Below are positions 43,043 to 51,705 of a stretch of DNA of 64,000 nucleotides, one piece after another (the first letter of the stretch is position 1; every line of letters begins with the position of its first letter). A model generated the notes under the pieces. It saw only the letters and a list, made by a program, of their open reading frames with translations. It was not told the DNA's origin and did no database searches. The position numbers were made by a program, and so were the translations under genes. This DNA comes from Elioraea sp051860475 (GTDB lineage: Bacteria > Pseudomonadota > Alphaproteobacteria > Acetobacterales > Acetobacteraceae), in NCBI RefSeq assembly GCF_051860475.1, contig NZ_JBHYDW010000004.1:1-64000 (forward strand). Direction: 5' to 3'.

Positions 43043-44542
43043 TCAGGCGGCCACCGCCTCCTTGGCCTCGGCCTTCTCCTCCGGCGTGTCCGCCTCGTAG
43101 CCCGGCGGCGGGCGGAAGCCGCGCACCGCCTTCTCCATCAGGGTCGCGAGATGGATCGCGGCGCGGTCCTGGTACGGCCCGGCGATGATCTGCACGCCGA
43201 GCGGCAGCCCGCCCTTGGCGAGCCCGATCGGCGCCACCGCCGCCGGCAGGTAGCAGACGCCCGAGATGCCGGCCCAGAAGAGCTGGGTGGTGGTCGGCTG
43301 CGGCTCGCCATTGACGGTGATCACCCGGTCCTGGCGTTCGCCCTCGTGGTCGTGCGGGAAGGCGGTGCCGGCGGCCACCGGGCAGAGCAGCACGTCCCAC
43401 TCCCTGAAGAACGCGGCCCAGGCCTGGCGCATCCGGTGGCGGACCTCGTTCAGCTGGAGCCAGACCCGGTGCGGCAGCGTGTTGCCGCGCGCCATAAGCG
43501 CGATGTAGCCATCAGCGTCTTCGCCGCGCTTCGCCGCCTCCTCGGTCCAGCGCGCGATCTGCTCGGGCGACAGCCGCGCCGAGGTGGCCGCGCGCAGCAG
43601 CAGCACATAGACCTTCCACAGCTCGGCCTTGTCGATCTCAGGCCGGGCGGCGAGATCGACCCTGGCACCCTCCTTCTTCAGCGGGCGGGCCAGCGCCTCG
43701 ATCTTGCCCGCGTATTCCTCGTCGACCGGCGCGACAGGATCGTTCGCCATGATCGCGATCCGCATGCCCTTGATCCCGGGCAGGCGCGGCTTCGGCAGGG
43801 TGAGCTTCCAGCCGGCGGCGTCGATGTCATCCGGCCCGGCCATCACGTCGAGGGCAACCATAAGATCGGCGCCGCTGCGCGCGAGCGGGCCGATCACCGA
43901 GATGTCGGACGGCGCGATCGTGCCGAGCGACTGGCCGCGCGGCGAGCAGATGCCGAAGCTCGGCTTGTGGCCGTAGACGCCGCAGTAATGCGCCGGGTTG
44001 CGGATCGAGGAGCCGATGTCGGAGCCGATCTCGAGCCCGGTGAGCCCCGCGGCCAGTGCGGCGGCCGAACCGCCCGAGGAGCCGCCGGGCGTGCGTGTCG
44101 GGTCCCAGGGGTTGTTGGTCGTGCCGTAGACCGCGTTGTAGGACTGCCAGTCCGCCAGCATCAGCGGCACGTTGGACTTGCCGAAGATCACCGCGCCGGC
44201 GCTGCGCAGCCGGCTCACAGCGAGCGCGTCCTCCTTGGCGACGGTGTCCTTGTAGGCGGGGTCGCCCCAGGTGGTGGGCAGGCCCTGGACGTTGAAGCTC
44301 TCCTTCACCGTCATCGGCACGCCGTGCAGCGGCCCGGCGATGTCGCCACGCGCGAGGCGGCGGTCGAGCAGGGCGGCGTCCTTGCGGGCACGCTCCACGT
44401 CCTGCACGACGATCGCATTCAGCGCCGGGTTGTAGGCCTCGACCCGCTTCAGGTAGAGCTCCAGCAGTTCCGCGCTGCTGATCTTCTTCTGGCGGATCAT
44501 GGCGGCAAGCTTCGTCGCCGACGCGAAAGCGATGTCGTTCAT
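43043..44542 (-). CDS. Amidase (amidase signature family)
   Basis: 499-aa enzyme hydrolysing a C-N amide bond. The Ser-cisSer-Lys triad is visible as K80 in GVPMTVKESFN, the cis-Ser within TPGGSSGGSAAALAAG, and the nucleophile Ser in EIGSDIGSSIRNPAHYCG. A C-terminal stretch of Glu/Ala (EEKAEAKEAVAA) is unusual. GGGAG precedes the ATG. It is a lone minus-strand gene between bfd and the tungstate regulator. Family members act on a wide range of amides, so the substrate is open; a cyclic-amide product of the heterocycle pathway would be one idea but is unsupported. Confidence 0.92.
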   Translation of the reverse strand: MNDIAFASATKLAAMIRQKKISSAELLELYLKRVEAYNPALNAIVVQDVERARKDAALLDRRLARGDIAGPLHGVPMTVKESFNVQGLPTTWGDPAYKDTVAKEDALAVSRLRSAGAVIFGKSNVPLMLADWQSYNAVYGTTNNPWDPTRTPGGSSGGSAAALAAGLTGLEIGSDIGSSIRNPAHYCGVYGHKPSFGICSPRGQSLGTIAPSDISVIGPLARSGADLMVALDVMAGPDDIDAAGWKLTLPKPRLPGIKGMRIAIMANDPVAPVDEEYAGKIEALARPLKKEGARVDLAARPEIDKAELWKVYVLLLRAATSARLSPEQIARWTEEAAKRGEDADGYIALMARGNTLPHRVWLQLNEVRHRMRQAWAAFFREWDVLLCPVAAGTAFPHDHEGERQDRVITVNGEPQPTTTQLFWAGISGVCYLPAAVAPIGLAKGGLPLGVQIIAGPYQDRAAIHLATLMEKAVRGFRPPPGYEADTPEEKAEAKEAVAA

Positions 44543-44664
44543 GCGGAGATCTCCCTCAGGCGGTCGGGCACCATCGACCGGACGGGCCGGTTCGGCAAGA
44601 CCGGTTGCCGCATGAGGACCTTGCGCGGGGCGGGAGACTGGCGGCAGGCGCTGCGGCGGGCGGC

Positions 44665-45537
44665 CTACTGGTTCAGCATCACCTCACCGAGGCGGCGCAC
44701 GTCGTAGCCGCCGAGCCGCGCGGCGCGCTCGGCGAAGGCGGGGGTTCGCGCGAAGCGGAGCAGCGCCTGCACGTCAGCGCGGAAGTGGTCGCGCCGGTGC
44801 ATCACGAGATCGAAATGTTCCTCGATCACCGGGAGGAACATGACGCGCGGGTCGGACGCGGCAGCGCGGATGCCGAACCCCGCGTCCGCGCGACCCTCGG
44901 CGACCGCTTGTGCGATCGCAGCATGGTCGGGCGCATCGCGCACGCCGATCGTCAGCGCATCGAGCCGACGCCCCGCCTCGCTCAGCAGATGCGTCAGCAG
45001 GGCGTGGCTGCCCGAGCGCGGATGGCGCAGCGCGACGCGCAGCCCCGGCCGGGCGAGATCGGTGACGGTCGCGAGCCCGGCCGGATTGCCCGAAGGCACA
45101 ATCAGCCCCTGGGTGCGCGCGGCCCAGCCGATCGCGACCAGCGCGGCATGGGGCAGTCGCGCCTCGATCAGCGGCACGTTCCAGCCGCCACCATCCGGGT
45201 CCGGCACATGCAGCGCGGCCAGCACCGCGCGCCCCTCGGCCAGCGCGTCGAGCCCCGCGAGCGAGCCCTCGGCGAGCAGCGCGAGGCCGCAGCAGCTCTC
45301 GCGCAATGCCCAGGCGAGGAGCGGATCGTCGGAGCCGGCGAGGATCGGCGGCGGATCGGACGGCGGCGCGCCCTCCACGCGGACGGCCACCCAGGCGGCG
45401 AGGGTGGCGCGCGGGAACAGCCAACGCCCGCCGATCCGCGCGCAGGGCACCTCGCGCCGGCGCACCAGGTCGTACAGCGCGCGCTCGGAGAGGCGCAGCG
45501 CGGCCGCGGCCTCGCGCAGGGTGAGCAGATCGAGCAC
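44665..45537 (-). CDS. Excisionase-type HTH regulator fused to a substrate-binding domain
   Basis: 290-aa regulator. Residues 1-50 are a MerR/excisionase-like winged helix (LTLREAAAALRLSERALYDLVRRREVPCARIGGRWLFP). Residues ~65-290 form a periplasmic-binding-protein-like domain related to molybdate/tungstate and phosphonate binding proteins (LAGSDDPLLAWALRE, RVALRHPRSGSHALL, ADAGFGIRAAASD). Such one-component sensors bind the oxyanion and control uptake. It is divergent from the tungstate-type transporter, with 92 bp between, so it probably represses or activates that operon. GTG start. Confidence 0.85.
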   Translation of the reverse strand: MLDLLTLREAAAALRLSERALYDLVRRREVPCARIGGRWLFPRATLAAWVAVRVEGAPPSDPPPILAGSDDPLLAWALRESCCGLALLAEGSLAGLDALAEGRAVLAALHVPDPDGGGWNVPLIEARLPHAALVAIGWAARTQGLIVPSGNPAGLATVTDLARPGLRVALRHPRSGSHALLTHLLSEAGRRLDALTIGVRDAPDHAAIAQAVAEGRADAGFGIRAAASDPRVMFLPVIEEHFDLVMHRRDHFRADVQALLRFARTPAFAERAARLGGYDVRRLGEVMLNQ

Positions 45538-45629
45538 GCGGCGACTATGCAGAAACCGGCAGATGACGGCAACTCTTGCGAAACTGGGCGATTGCCGGTG
45601 CCAGCTCGGGTCGTCATGTGATCAGGCGC

Positions 45630-46319
45630 ATGGACGGGTCCCCAGGCGCCACGCGCCTCGCCCTCTCGCTGCTGCTCTCCGCCGATGCCGAACTGCTCGG
45701 CATCGTCGGGCTCAGCCTGCGCGTCAGCCTGAGCGCGGCGGCGATCGGCTTCGCGCTGGGCGTGCCGATCGGCGCGGCGCTGGCGATCGGGCGCTTCCCC
45801 GGGCGCGGTGCAGCGCTGGTGACGGTGAATGCGCTGCTCGGCCTGCCGCCGGTCGTAGCGGGGCTCGCGGTCTATCTGCTGCTGTCGCGCTCCGGCCCGC
45901 TCGGCGAGCTCGGCCTGCTGTTCACGCCCACCGCGATGGTGATCGCGCAGTCGGTGCTCACCACGCCGATCGCGGCGGCACTCGCCCACCGCGCGCTCGC
46001 CCCGGTGCTGGCCGAGATCGGCGAGGCGCTGGCGGTGGACGGCGCGGGACCGGCGCGCATGATCTGGGTCGCGATGGGGGCGGCGGTCGCCCCGCTCGTT
46101 ACCGCGTTCCTCGCCGCGTTCGGCCGCGCGATCGCCGAGGTCGGCGCGATCCTGACGGTCGGCGGCAACATCCGCGGCCATACCCGCACCATGACCACCG
46201 CGATCGCGCTCGAGACGCAGAAGGGCGACCTGCCGCTGGCACTCGCGCTGGGTCTGATCCTGCTGCTGCTGGTGCTCGCGGTGAACGCTGCGGCGCTGAC
46301 GCTCGCACCACGATCCTGA
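45630..46319 (+). CDS. tupB: Tungstate/molybdate-type ABC transporter permease (TupB-like)
   Basis: 229-aa inner-membrane permease with five to six spans. The EAA loop is PVLAEIGEALAVDGAGPARMIWVAMG, and the LSLRVSLSAAAIGFALGVPIGAALA start and GLPPVVAGLAVYLLLS are typical of TupB/ModB-class proteins. ATG 45630 is preferred, with GTG 45618 possible upstream. The binding-protein gene starts 16 bp after it. No ATPase gene (TupC) is present on either side. Confidence 0.88.
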   Translation: MDGSPGATRLALSLLLSADAELLGIVGLSLRVSLSAAAIGFALGVPIGAALAIGRFPGRGAALVTVNALLGLPPVVAGLAVYLLLSRSGPLGELGLLFTPTAMVIAQSVLTTPIAAALAHRALAPVLAEIGEALAVDGAGPARMIWVAMGAAVAPLVTAFLAAFGRAIAEVGAILTVGGNIRGHTRTMTTAIALETQKGDLPLALALGLILLLLVLAVNAAALTLAPRS

Positions 46320-46335
46320 CAGGAAGGACCGCAGG

Positions 46336-47139
46336 ATGATCCGTCGTGCATGGCTTGCCGGCGTTACGACGTTGCTGGTCGCGCTGCCGGCCGCCGCGCA
46401 GGAGCGCTTCATCACCGTAGCCAGCACGACCTCGACCGAACAGTCGGGGCTGTTCGGCCATATCCTGCCGCTGTTCACGGCGAAGACCGGGATCGCGGTG
46501 CGCGTGGTGGCACTCGGCACCGGCCAGGCGCTGGATGTCGGGCGGCGCGGCGATGCGGATGTGGTGTTCGTGCATGACGCCGCCGCCGAGGAGAAGTTCG
46601 TCGCCGAGGGCTACGGCGTTCAGCGGCTGGAGGTGATGTACAACGACTTCGTGATCGTCGGGCCGTCGTCCGACCCCGCCGGGGCCATGGGCAACGACGT
46701 GATCGCGGCGCTGAAGCGCATCGCCGCCGCCGGCGCGCCGTTCGCCAGCCGCGGCGACCGCTCCGGCACGCATGCCGCGGAACTGCGTTACTGGCGCGCG
46801 GCCGGCGTGACGCCCGGCGGCGGCTGGTACCGCGAGACCGGCAGCGGCATGGGGCCGACACTGAACACGGCGTCCGGCATGAACGCCTATGCGCTGACCG
46901 ATCGCGGCACCTGGCTCTCGTTCCGTAACCGTGGCGATCTGACGATCCTGGTCGAGGGCGACCGGCGCCTGTTCAACCAGTACGGCGTGATGCTCGTGAA
47001 TCCCGAGCGCCACAGCCATGTGAAGCGCGCCGACGGCCAGGCGTTCATCGACTGGCTGGTGTCGCGCGAGGGGCAGGCGGCGATCGCCGCCTACAAGATC
47101 GACGGCGAGCAGCTGTTCTTCCCCAACGCCGGACCGTAG
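46336..47139 (+). CDS. tupA: Tungstate-binding protein TupA-like
   Basis: 267-aa periplasmic binding protein with signal peptide MIRRAWLAGVTTLLVALPAAA. The mature start ITVASTTSTEQSGLFGHILP contains the TTST segment that is the hallmark of tungstate-specific TupA proteins. The later GRRGDADVVFVHD and SRGDRSGTHAAE segments complete the site. TupA binds tungstate far more tightly than molybdate. The transporter would feed molybdenum/tungsten enzymes such as the hydroxylase at 4231-6978. It converges on hpf with a 4-bp gap. Confidence 0.9.
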   Translation: MIRRAWLAGVTTLLVALPAAAQERFITVASTTSTEQSGLFGHILPLFTAKTGIAVRVVALGTGQALDVGRRGDADVVFVHDAAAEEKFVAEGYGVQRLEVMYNDFVIVGPSSDPAGAMGNDVIAALKRIAAAGAPFASRGDRSGTHAAELRYWRAAGVTPGGGWYRETGSGMGPTLNTASGMNAYALTDRGTWLSFRNRGDLTILVEGDRRLFNQYGVMLVNPERHSHVKRADGQAFIDWLVSREGQAAIAAYKIDGEQLFFPNAGP

Positions 47140-47143
47140 CGCG

Positions 47144-47740
47144 CTACGCCTTCGCCGCCGAGGGGTCGATCCAGCCGATATTGCCGTCATCGCGCCGGTA
47201 CACCACCGAGAGCGAGCCGGTCTTGCGGTCGCGGAACATCAGCACCGGCGCATCGGCGAGATCGAGCCGCATCACCGCCTCGCCCACCGTCAGAGTCTCG
47301 ATCTCGGTCGGCAGTTCCGCCACCACCGCGGCGTGGTCGCCGTTGAGTTCGATCGTCTCGCCCTCGCCCTCCCCCTCGGCCGCCGGCCCGGGGCTGAGCA
47401 CGTACTGACGCACCTTCTCCGGCCGCTCGCGGTGCGCGAGGTCGCGCGCGTGGTCGTTCACCTTGCGCCGGTAGCGGCGCAGCCGTTTGCCGAGATGCTC
47501 GGCCGCGGCGTCGAAGGCAGCATGCGCGTCCTGCGCCTCGCCCTCGCCGCGCAGCACGATGTTGCGCGCGGCGTGCATCGTGATGTCGCACATGAAGAAG
47601 GCGCGCGCCTTGGAGAACACCACCTGCGTCTCCAGCGCGTAGTCGAAGTACTTGCCGGCGATGGTCCCAAGCTGCTCGGCGACGTAGGTCTTCAGCGCCT
47701 CCCCGACATCGACCTGCTTGCCCGAGACCGTGATCTGCAT
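47144..47740 (-). CDS. hpf: Long-form ribosome hibernation promoting factor
   Basis: 198-aa cytosolic protein that silences ribosomes in stationary phase. The N-terminal RaiA domain (MQITVSGKQVDVGEALKTYV; AAEHLGKRLRRYRRKVNDH) is joined to a C-terminal dimerisation domain (GEAVMRLDLADAPVLMFRDRKTGSLSVVYRRDDGNIGWIDP). The long form makes 100S dimers without RMF. It follows rpoN by 71 bp on the same strand. The PtsN gene that commonly comes next in alphaproteobacteria is replaced by the convergent tupA. Confidence 0.95.
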   Translation of the reverse strand: MQITVSGKQVDVGEALKTYVAEQLGTIAGKYFDYALETQVVFSKARAFFMCDITMHAARNIVLRGEGEAQDAHAAFDAAAEHLGKRLRRYRRKVNDHARDLAHRERPEKVRQYVLSPGPAAEGEGEGETIELNGDHAAVVAELPTEIETLTVGEAVMRLDLADAPVLMFRDRKTGSLSVVYRRDDGNIGWIDPSAAKA

Positions 47741-47811
47741 CGCTCGACCCTCGCGTCAGGGCGGGCTCTGCGGGGCGGCCCGCCGGTTGCGGCCTTGCGG
47801 CGTCCGCCGCG

Positions 47812-49293
47812 TCAGGCCGGGATGGCCTTCTCCCGCCGCCGCTGCACGGACGATGGGATGCCAAGGCCCTCGCGGTATTTGGCCACCGTGCGGCGGGCGA
47901 TGTCCACACCTTCGCGCTTGAGCATGGTGACGATCTGGTCGTCCGACAGCACCGACTCGGAGTCCTCGGCGGCGATCAGCGCGCGGATGCGATGGCGCAC
48001 GGTCTCGGAGGAATGGGCATCGCCGCCATCGGTGCCGGCGATCGCCGTGGTGAAGAAGAACTTCAGCTCCAGCGTGCCACGCGGGGTGGCGATGTACTTG
48101 TTCGCGGTCACGCGGCTGACGGTACTCTCGTGCAACTCCACGGCAGTCGCGATGTCGCGCAGGATCAGCGGGCGCAGATGCGTGATGCCGTGGCGGAAGA
48201 ACCCATCCTGCTGGCGCACGATCTCGGCCGCGACCTTCAGGATCGTGCTCGCGCGCTGGGCCAGGCTCTTGACCAGCCAGGTCGCGTTCGCCCAGTGCTC
48301 GGCGATGAAGGTCTTTTCGTCGCGCGACCTCGCCCCGGACGAGACCCGCGCGTAGTAGGCGCCGTTCGCCAGCACGCGCGGCAGCGTCTCGGGGTTCAGC
48401 TCGACGATCCAGCCGCCATCCTCGGACCGGCGCATCAGCACGTCGGGCACCACGGTGGTCGCGGGCTCGGCCTCGAACGCCGCCCCCGGCTTGGGATCGA
48501 GCCGCTTCAACTCGGCCACCATGTCCGCGAGGTCCTCCGCATCGACCTCGCACACCGCCATCAGCCGGCGCATCTCCCGCTTGGCCAGCAGGTCCAGGTT
48601 GTCGAGCAGCGCGGCCATCGCCGGGTCGTAGCGGTTCAGCTCGCGGAGCTGGATCTCCAGGCACTCGCGCAAGCTGCGCGCGAGCACCCCCGGCGGGTCG
48701 AAGCGCTGCATGCGCGCGAGCACCGCCTCGATCCGATCGCGCCCGCAGCCCAGGCTCGCGGCCAGCGCGTCGAGGTCGAGCGCGAGCCGCCCGGCCGGAT
48801 CAAGCCCCGCGATCAGACAGGCGCCGATCAGCCGCTCGGTCGGGTCGGCGATCGACAGGCGGATCTGCTCGGCGAGGTGCTCGCGCAAGGACCGGCGCTC
48901 GACCGCCAGATCCTCGATGTCGCGGCCGTTCTCCTCGAAGTCGGAGCGGCCGCCGCGCCCGCCGGCGCCCGGGCCCGCGGCATAGCCGCCATCGGCGGAG
49001 CCACCGGCGTCATAGACATTGCCGAAATCGGCATCGAGCGGCGCTTCACCCTCGGCTGCCACCGCCTCGCGCGCATCCGCGAGCGGGGGCGTGTCCTCCG
49101 GTGCGGGCGCTGCCGGCGCGTCGCTGCCGGCGCGGTCATCGCGCTCCAGCATCGGGTTGCGCTCGAGCTCCTGCTCGACCCAGGCCTGAACCTCGAGATT
49201 GGAGAACTGAAGCAGCTGGATCGCCTGCCGCAGCTGCGGCGTCATCACCAGCGCCTGGCCGAGGCGGAGATCGAGCCGCGGACCGATCGCCAT
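47812..49293 (-). CDS. rpoN: RNA polymerase sigma-54 factor
   Basis: About 493-aa sigma factor for activator-dependent promoters. Region I (LRLGQALVMTPQLRQAIQLLQ) is Gln/Leu-rich, region II is acidic and variable, and the core-binding and DNA-binding parts end with the RpoN box, ARRTVAKYRE. The ATG at 49293 gives the canonical MAIGPRLDLRLGQ start; a GTG 9 nt upstream is possible. It lies 17 bp after lptB, continuing the kdsD-lptCAB operon. Activators with AAA+ domains are not seen in the window. Confidence 0.95.
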   Translation of the reverse strand: MAIGPRLDLRLGQALVMTPQLRQAIQLLQFSNLEVQAWVEQELERNPMLERDDRAGSDAPAAPAPEDTPPLADAREAVAAEGEAPLDADFGNVYDAGGSADGGYAAGPGAGGRGGRSDFEENGRDIEDLAVERRSLREHLAEQIRLSIADPTERLIGACLIAGLDPAGRLALDLDALAASLGCGRDRIEAVLARMQRFDPPGVLARSLRECLEIQLRELNRYDPAMAALLDNLDLLAKREMRRLMAVCEVDAEDLADMVAELKRLDPKPGAAFEAEPATTVVPDVLMRRSEDGGWIVELNPETLPRVLANGAYYARVSSGARSRDEKTFIAEHWANATWLVKSLAQRASTILKVAAEIVRQQDGFFRHGITHLRPLILRDIATAVELHESTVSRVTANKYIATPRGTLELKFFFTTAIAGTDGGDAHSSETVRHRIRALIAAEDSESVLSDDQIVTMLKREGVDIARRTVAKYREGLGIPSSVQRRREKAIPA

Positions 49294-49310
49294 GCCGGAC
49301 ACGCCCCGCG

Positions 49311-50096
49311 CTAGAGCGAGAACCGCTCGCCGAGATAGACCCGGCGAACCCCGTCATGCGCGACGATGTCCTGCGGCTTGCCCTCCATCATCACCTGGCC
49401 GTCGTGCAGGATGTAGGCACGGTCGATGATCTCGAGGGTCTCGCGCACGTTGTGGTCGGTGATCAGCACGCCGATCTCGCGGTCCTTCAGATGCGCCACC
49501 AGATCCCGGATCTCGCCCACCGCGATCGGGTCGATGCCGGCGAGAGGCTCATCCAAAAGAATGAAATTCGGGTGACTGGCGAGCGCGCGCGCGATCTCGA
49601 CGCGGCGCCGCTCGCCGCCCGAGAGCGCGAGCGAGGGGGTGCGGCGGAGGTGGCTGATCGAGAACTCGGCCAGCAGCTCGTCCAGCATCGCCTCGCGCCG
49701 GTCGCGGTCGGGCTCGGCCACCTCCAGCGCCGCGCGGATGTTCTCCTCGACCGAGAGGCCGCGGAAGATCGACGCCTCCTGCGGCAGGTAGCCGAGGCCG
49801 AGGCGGGCACGGCGGTACATCGGCAGCGTGGTGATGTCCGCCCCGTCCAGGCTGATCCGGCCGTAATCCGGGCGGACCAGCCCGACGATCAGGTAGAAGC
49901 ACGTCGTCTTGCCGGCGCCGTTGGGCCCGAGCAGCCCGACCGCCTCGCCCCGCTGCACCGAGAGCGAGACGTTGCGCACCACCGGGCGCTTCTTGAAGCG
50001 CTTGCCCAGGTTGGTCGCGACCAGACCGCCGCTGCCGGCGACGACCTGCAGCGCGGGACCGTCGGCGCGGCCGGGCGCGGCGTCGGGCGGGGTCAT
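49311..50096 (-). CDS. lptB: LPS export ABC transporter ATP-binding protein
   Basis: 261-aa ATPase of the LPS transport machine. Walker A GPNGAGKTTCFY, signature LSGGERRRVEIARAL, Walker B FILLDEPLAGID and switch ITDHNV are all present, with the LptB-type YLPQEASIFRGLSVEENI. An N-terminal extension of about 28 residues is longer than usual. It overlaps lptA by 4 nt. LptF and LptG are not in this window, as is normal for this gene order. Confidence 0.95.
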   Translation of the reverse strand: MTPPDAAPGRADGPALQVVAGSGGLVATNLGKRFKKRPVVRNVSLSVQRGEAVGLLGPNGAGKTTCFYLIVGLVRPDYGRISLDGADITTLPMYRRARLGLGYLPQEASIFRGLSVEENIRAALEVAEPDRDRREAMLDELLAEFSISHLRRTPSLALSGGERRRVEIARALASHPNFILLDEPLAGIDPIAVGEIRDLVAHLKDREIGVLITDHNVRETLEIIDRAYILHDGQVMMEGKPQDIVAHDGVRRVYLGERFSL

Positions 50097-50998
50097 CGGC
50101 GCGGCACCGGGGCCGGTGGCGGCGGCAGGGCGGCGGGTGCCGGCGGACGGCGCTCCTCGGGCACGATCATCCCGGCCACGCGTCCGCCCGGGCTGGGCAT
50201 CAGCCGCGACACCCCGGTCTTCATGTTCACTTCGCCGTAGTGGCCGTTGAGCTGGTTCTGCCCGCGCGTGATCCGCACGTTGCCCGTGACCCGCGCCAGC
50301 CCGTCGCCCGGGGTGTAGACGCCGCGCTCGCCGCGGACGATCTCGTTGGCGGTGGTGATGCGGACATCGCCGAACGCCTCGGCGCGGTCGAGTCGGTTCG
50401 CCCCGCGCGGGCCCTGCGCACCCGGCGTGGCCTGAGGCGGCGGATCGGCCTCTGCGCTGGCCTCGACGAAGTACGCGACCACCGTATCCGCTTCGAGCCT
50501 GCGGTCCTCGGAGGTCACCACCGCCTCGCCGCGCGCGACCGCCATGCGGGTCTCGGCCCAGTACTCCAGCGCATCGCGCGCCGTGACCCGGTCCGCGCCA
50601 TTGGTCAGCGACAGCGCGCGGCCGGTCAGCACCAGCACCCGGCGGTCGAGGTCGTAGACCGCGCGATCCGCCTCCGCGCGGTCGTTGCCGCCAACGATGC
50701 GCACCCGCCCTTCCGCCTCCAGCCGCCAGATCTCGCCCGACCCGGTCGGGCTGGCGCCGGCGGGCGGGGCACCCTCGCGATTGCGGTAGCGGGCGATCAG
50801 CCGGTCTGCGAACACGGTGGTGCCGCCGCGGCTTGCCCGGGCGTTGCCGCGCGCGATCACGGTCTGATCGTCACGGCGCCACTCGATCGCGTCATCGGCC
50901 AGGATCTCGACCGGCCCCTCGCCGGTGAGCGCGAGTTCCTGGGCCGCCGCGGGAACCCCGAGCGTGAGCGCCGCGGCAAGCGCGAGCGCGGCCCTCAT
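50093..50998 (-). CDS. lptA: LPS transport periplasmic protein LptA
   Basis: 301-aa periplasmic bridge protein. After the signal peptide MRAALALAAALTLGVPAAA comes the LptA/OstA beta-jellyroll (ADDAIEWRRDDQTVIARGNARASRGGTTVFADRL; RVRIVGGNDRAEADRAVYDLDRRVL). The C-terminus is a Pro-rich tail (PPAPAALPPPPAPVPRR), which makes the protein longer than E. coli LptA (about 185 aa). It overlaps lptC and lptB at 4 nt each, showing a compact operon that builds the LPS transport bridge. Confidence 0.9.
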   Translation of the reverse strand: MRAALALAAALTLGVPAAAQELALTGEGPVEILADDAIEWRRDDQTVIARGNARASRGGTTVFADRLIARYRNREGAPPAGASPTGSGEIWRLEAEGRVRIVGGNDRAEADRAVYDLDRRVLVLTGRALSLTNGADRVTARDALEYWAETRMAVARGEAVVTSEDRRLEADTVVAYFVEASAEADPPPQATPGAQGPRGANRLDRAEAFGDVRITTANEIVRGERGVYTPGDGLARVTGNVRITRGQNQLNGHYGEVNMKTGVSRLMPSPGGRVAGMIVPEERRPPAPAALPPPPAPVPRR

Positions 50999-51705
50999 CG
51001 GCTGCCCTCCGCCGGCACCAGCACCATCCGTGCCGGGCCGGTGAAGATCACCACCGCGCCCTGGTCCTCGAGCCGGAACCCGGTGCCGTCGAGCGTGCCC
51101 GGCGGGCCCTGCGCGGCGACCGGGTCGTCGCCCTCGGCCCGTCCCGCCGCCAGGTCGATGCGCGCGCGGGCGGTGCGGATCTCGTAGCCGGCGTCGTGGA
51201 ACAGCGCGACCTCGCCCGCGAGATCGAGCAGGCGCTGCTCGCGCTGGTACCAACCGGTGGCGGCCCGCAGCATGATCCAGGCACCGTCCTCGAGGGTGAT
51301 GTCGCCGACCGGCCGGGCGAGCGCGACGGTCTCGGACCCCGAGGGCTGCTCGGCCGTGTCGGCGGCCAGCTCGTAGGGCCGGCCCCGCTCGTCCCGGCCC
51401 ACATAGCGGGGCGCCACCAGCCGGGCGCTGTCGGCGATGCCGCTGTCCGGCTTGCGATAGGCGAGCCGCACCCGCTCCTCCATCCCCGAGAACTCGGGCC
51501 ACAGCACGATCATGGCGAGGGCGGCGAGTGCCGCGGCCGGCAGGGCGCGCTTCAGCACCCTCACCACCACGCGGCGGCGGGCCAGCGCCGCCGGGTCGAG
51601 CGGCGTGCGGTTGCCGCCGAGACCGAGCGTGCGCGCGCGTCCGCGCGGGGCGGGGCGCGGGGCCGTCCGGGCTGGTCCCGGGTCCGAGGTTGCGGCCACG
51701 CTCAC
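50995..51705 (-). CDS. lptC: LPS export protein LptC
   Basis: 236-aa inner-membrane protein. A cytosolic N-tail of about 50 residues rich in Pro, Arg and Ala precedes one membrane span (~52-70, LPAAALAALAMIVLWPEFSG), and a periplasmic LptC/YrbK domain follows (PRYVGRDERGRPYELAADTAEQ; RATTG-type repeats). It hands LPS to LptA. The GTG start overlaps the kdsD stop by 4 nt and its stop overlaps lptA. The long basic N-tail is unlike E. coli LptC but typical of alphaproteobacterial versions. Confidence 0.88.
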   Translation of the reverse strand: MSVAATSDPGPARTAPRPAPRGRARTLGLGGNRTPLDPAALARRRVVVRVLKRALPAAALAALAMIVLWPEFSGMEERVRLAYRKPDSGIADSARLVAPRYVGRDERGRPYELAADTAEQPSGSETVALARPVGDITLEDGAWIMLRAATGWYQREQRLLDLAGEVALFHDAGYEIRTARARIDLAAGRAEGDDPVAAQGPPGTLDGTGFRLEDQGAVVIFTGPARMVLVPAEGSR

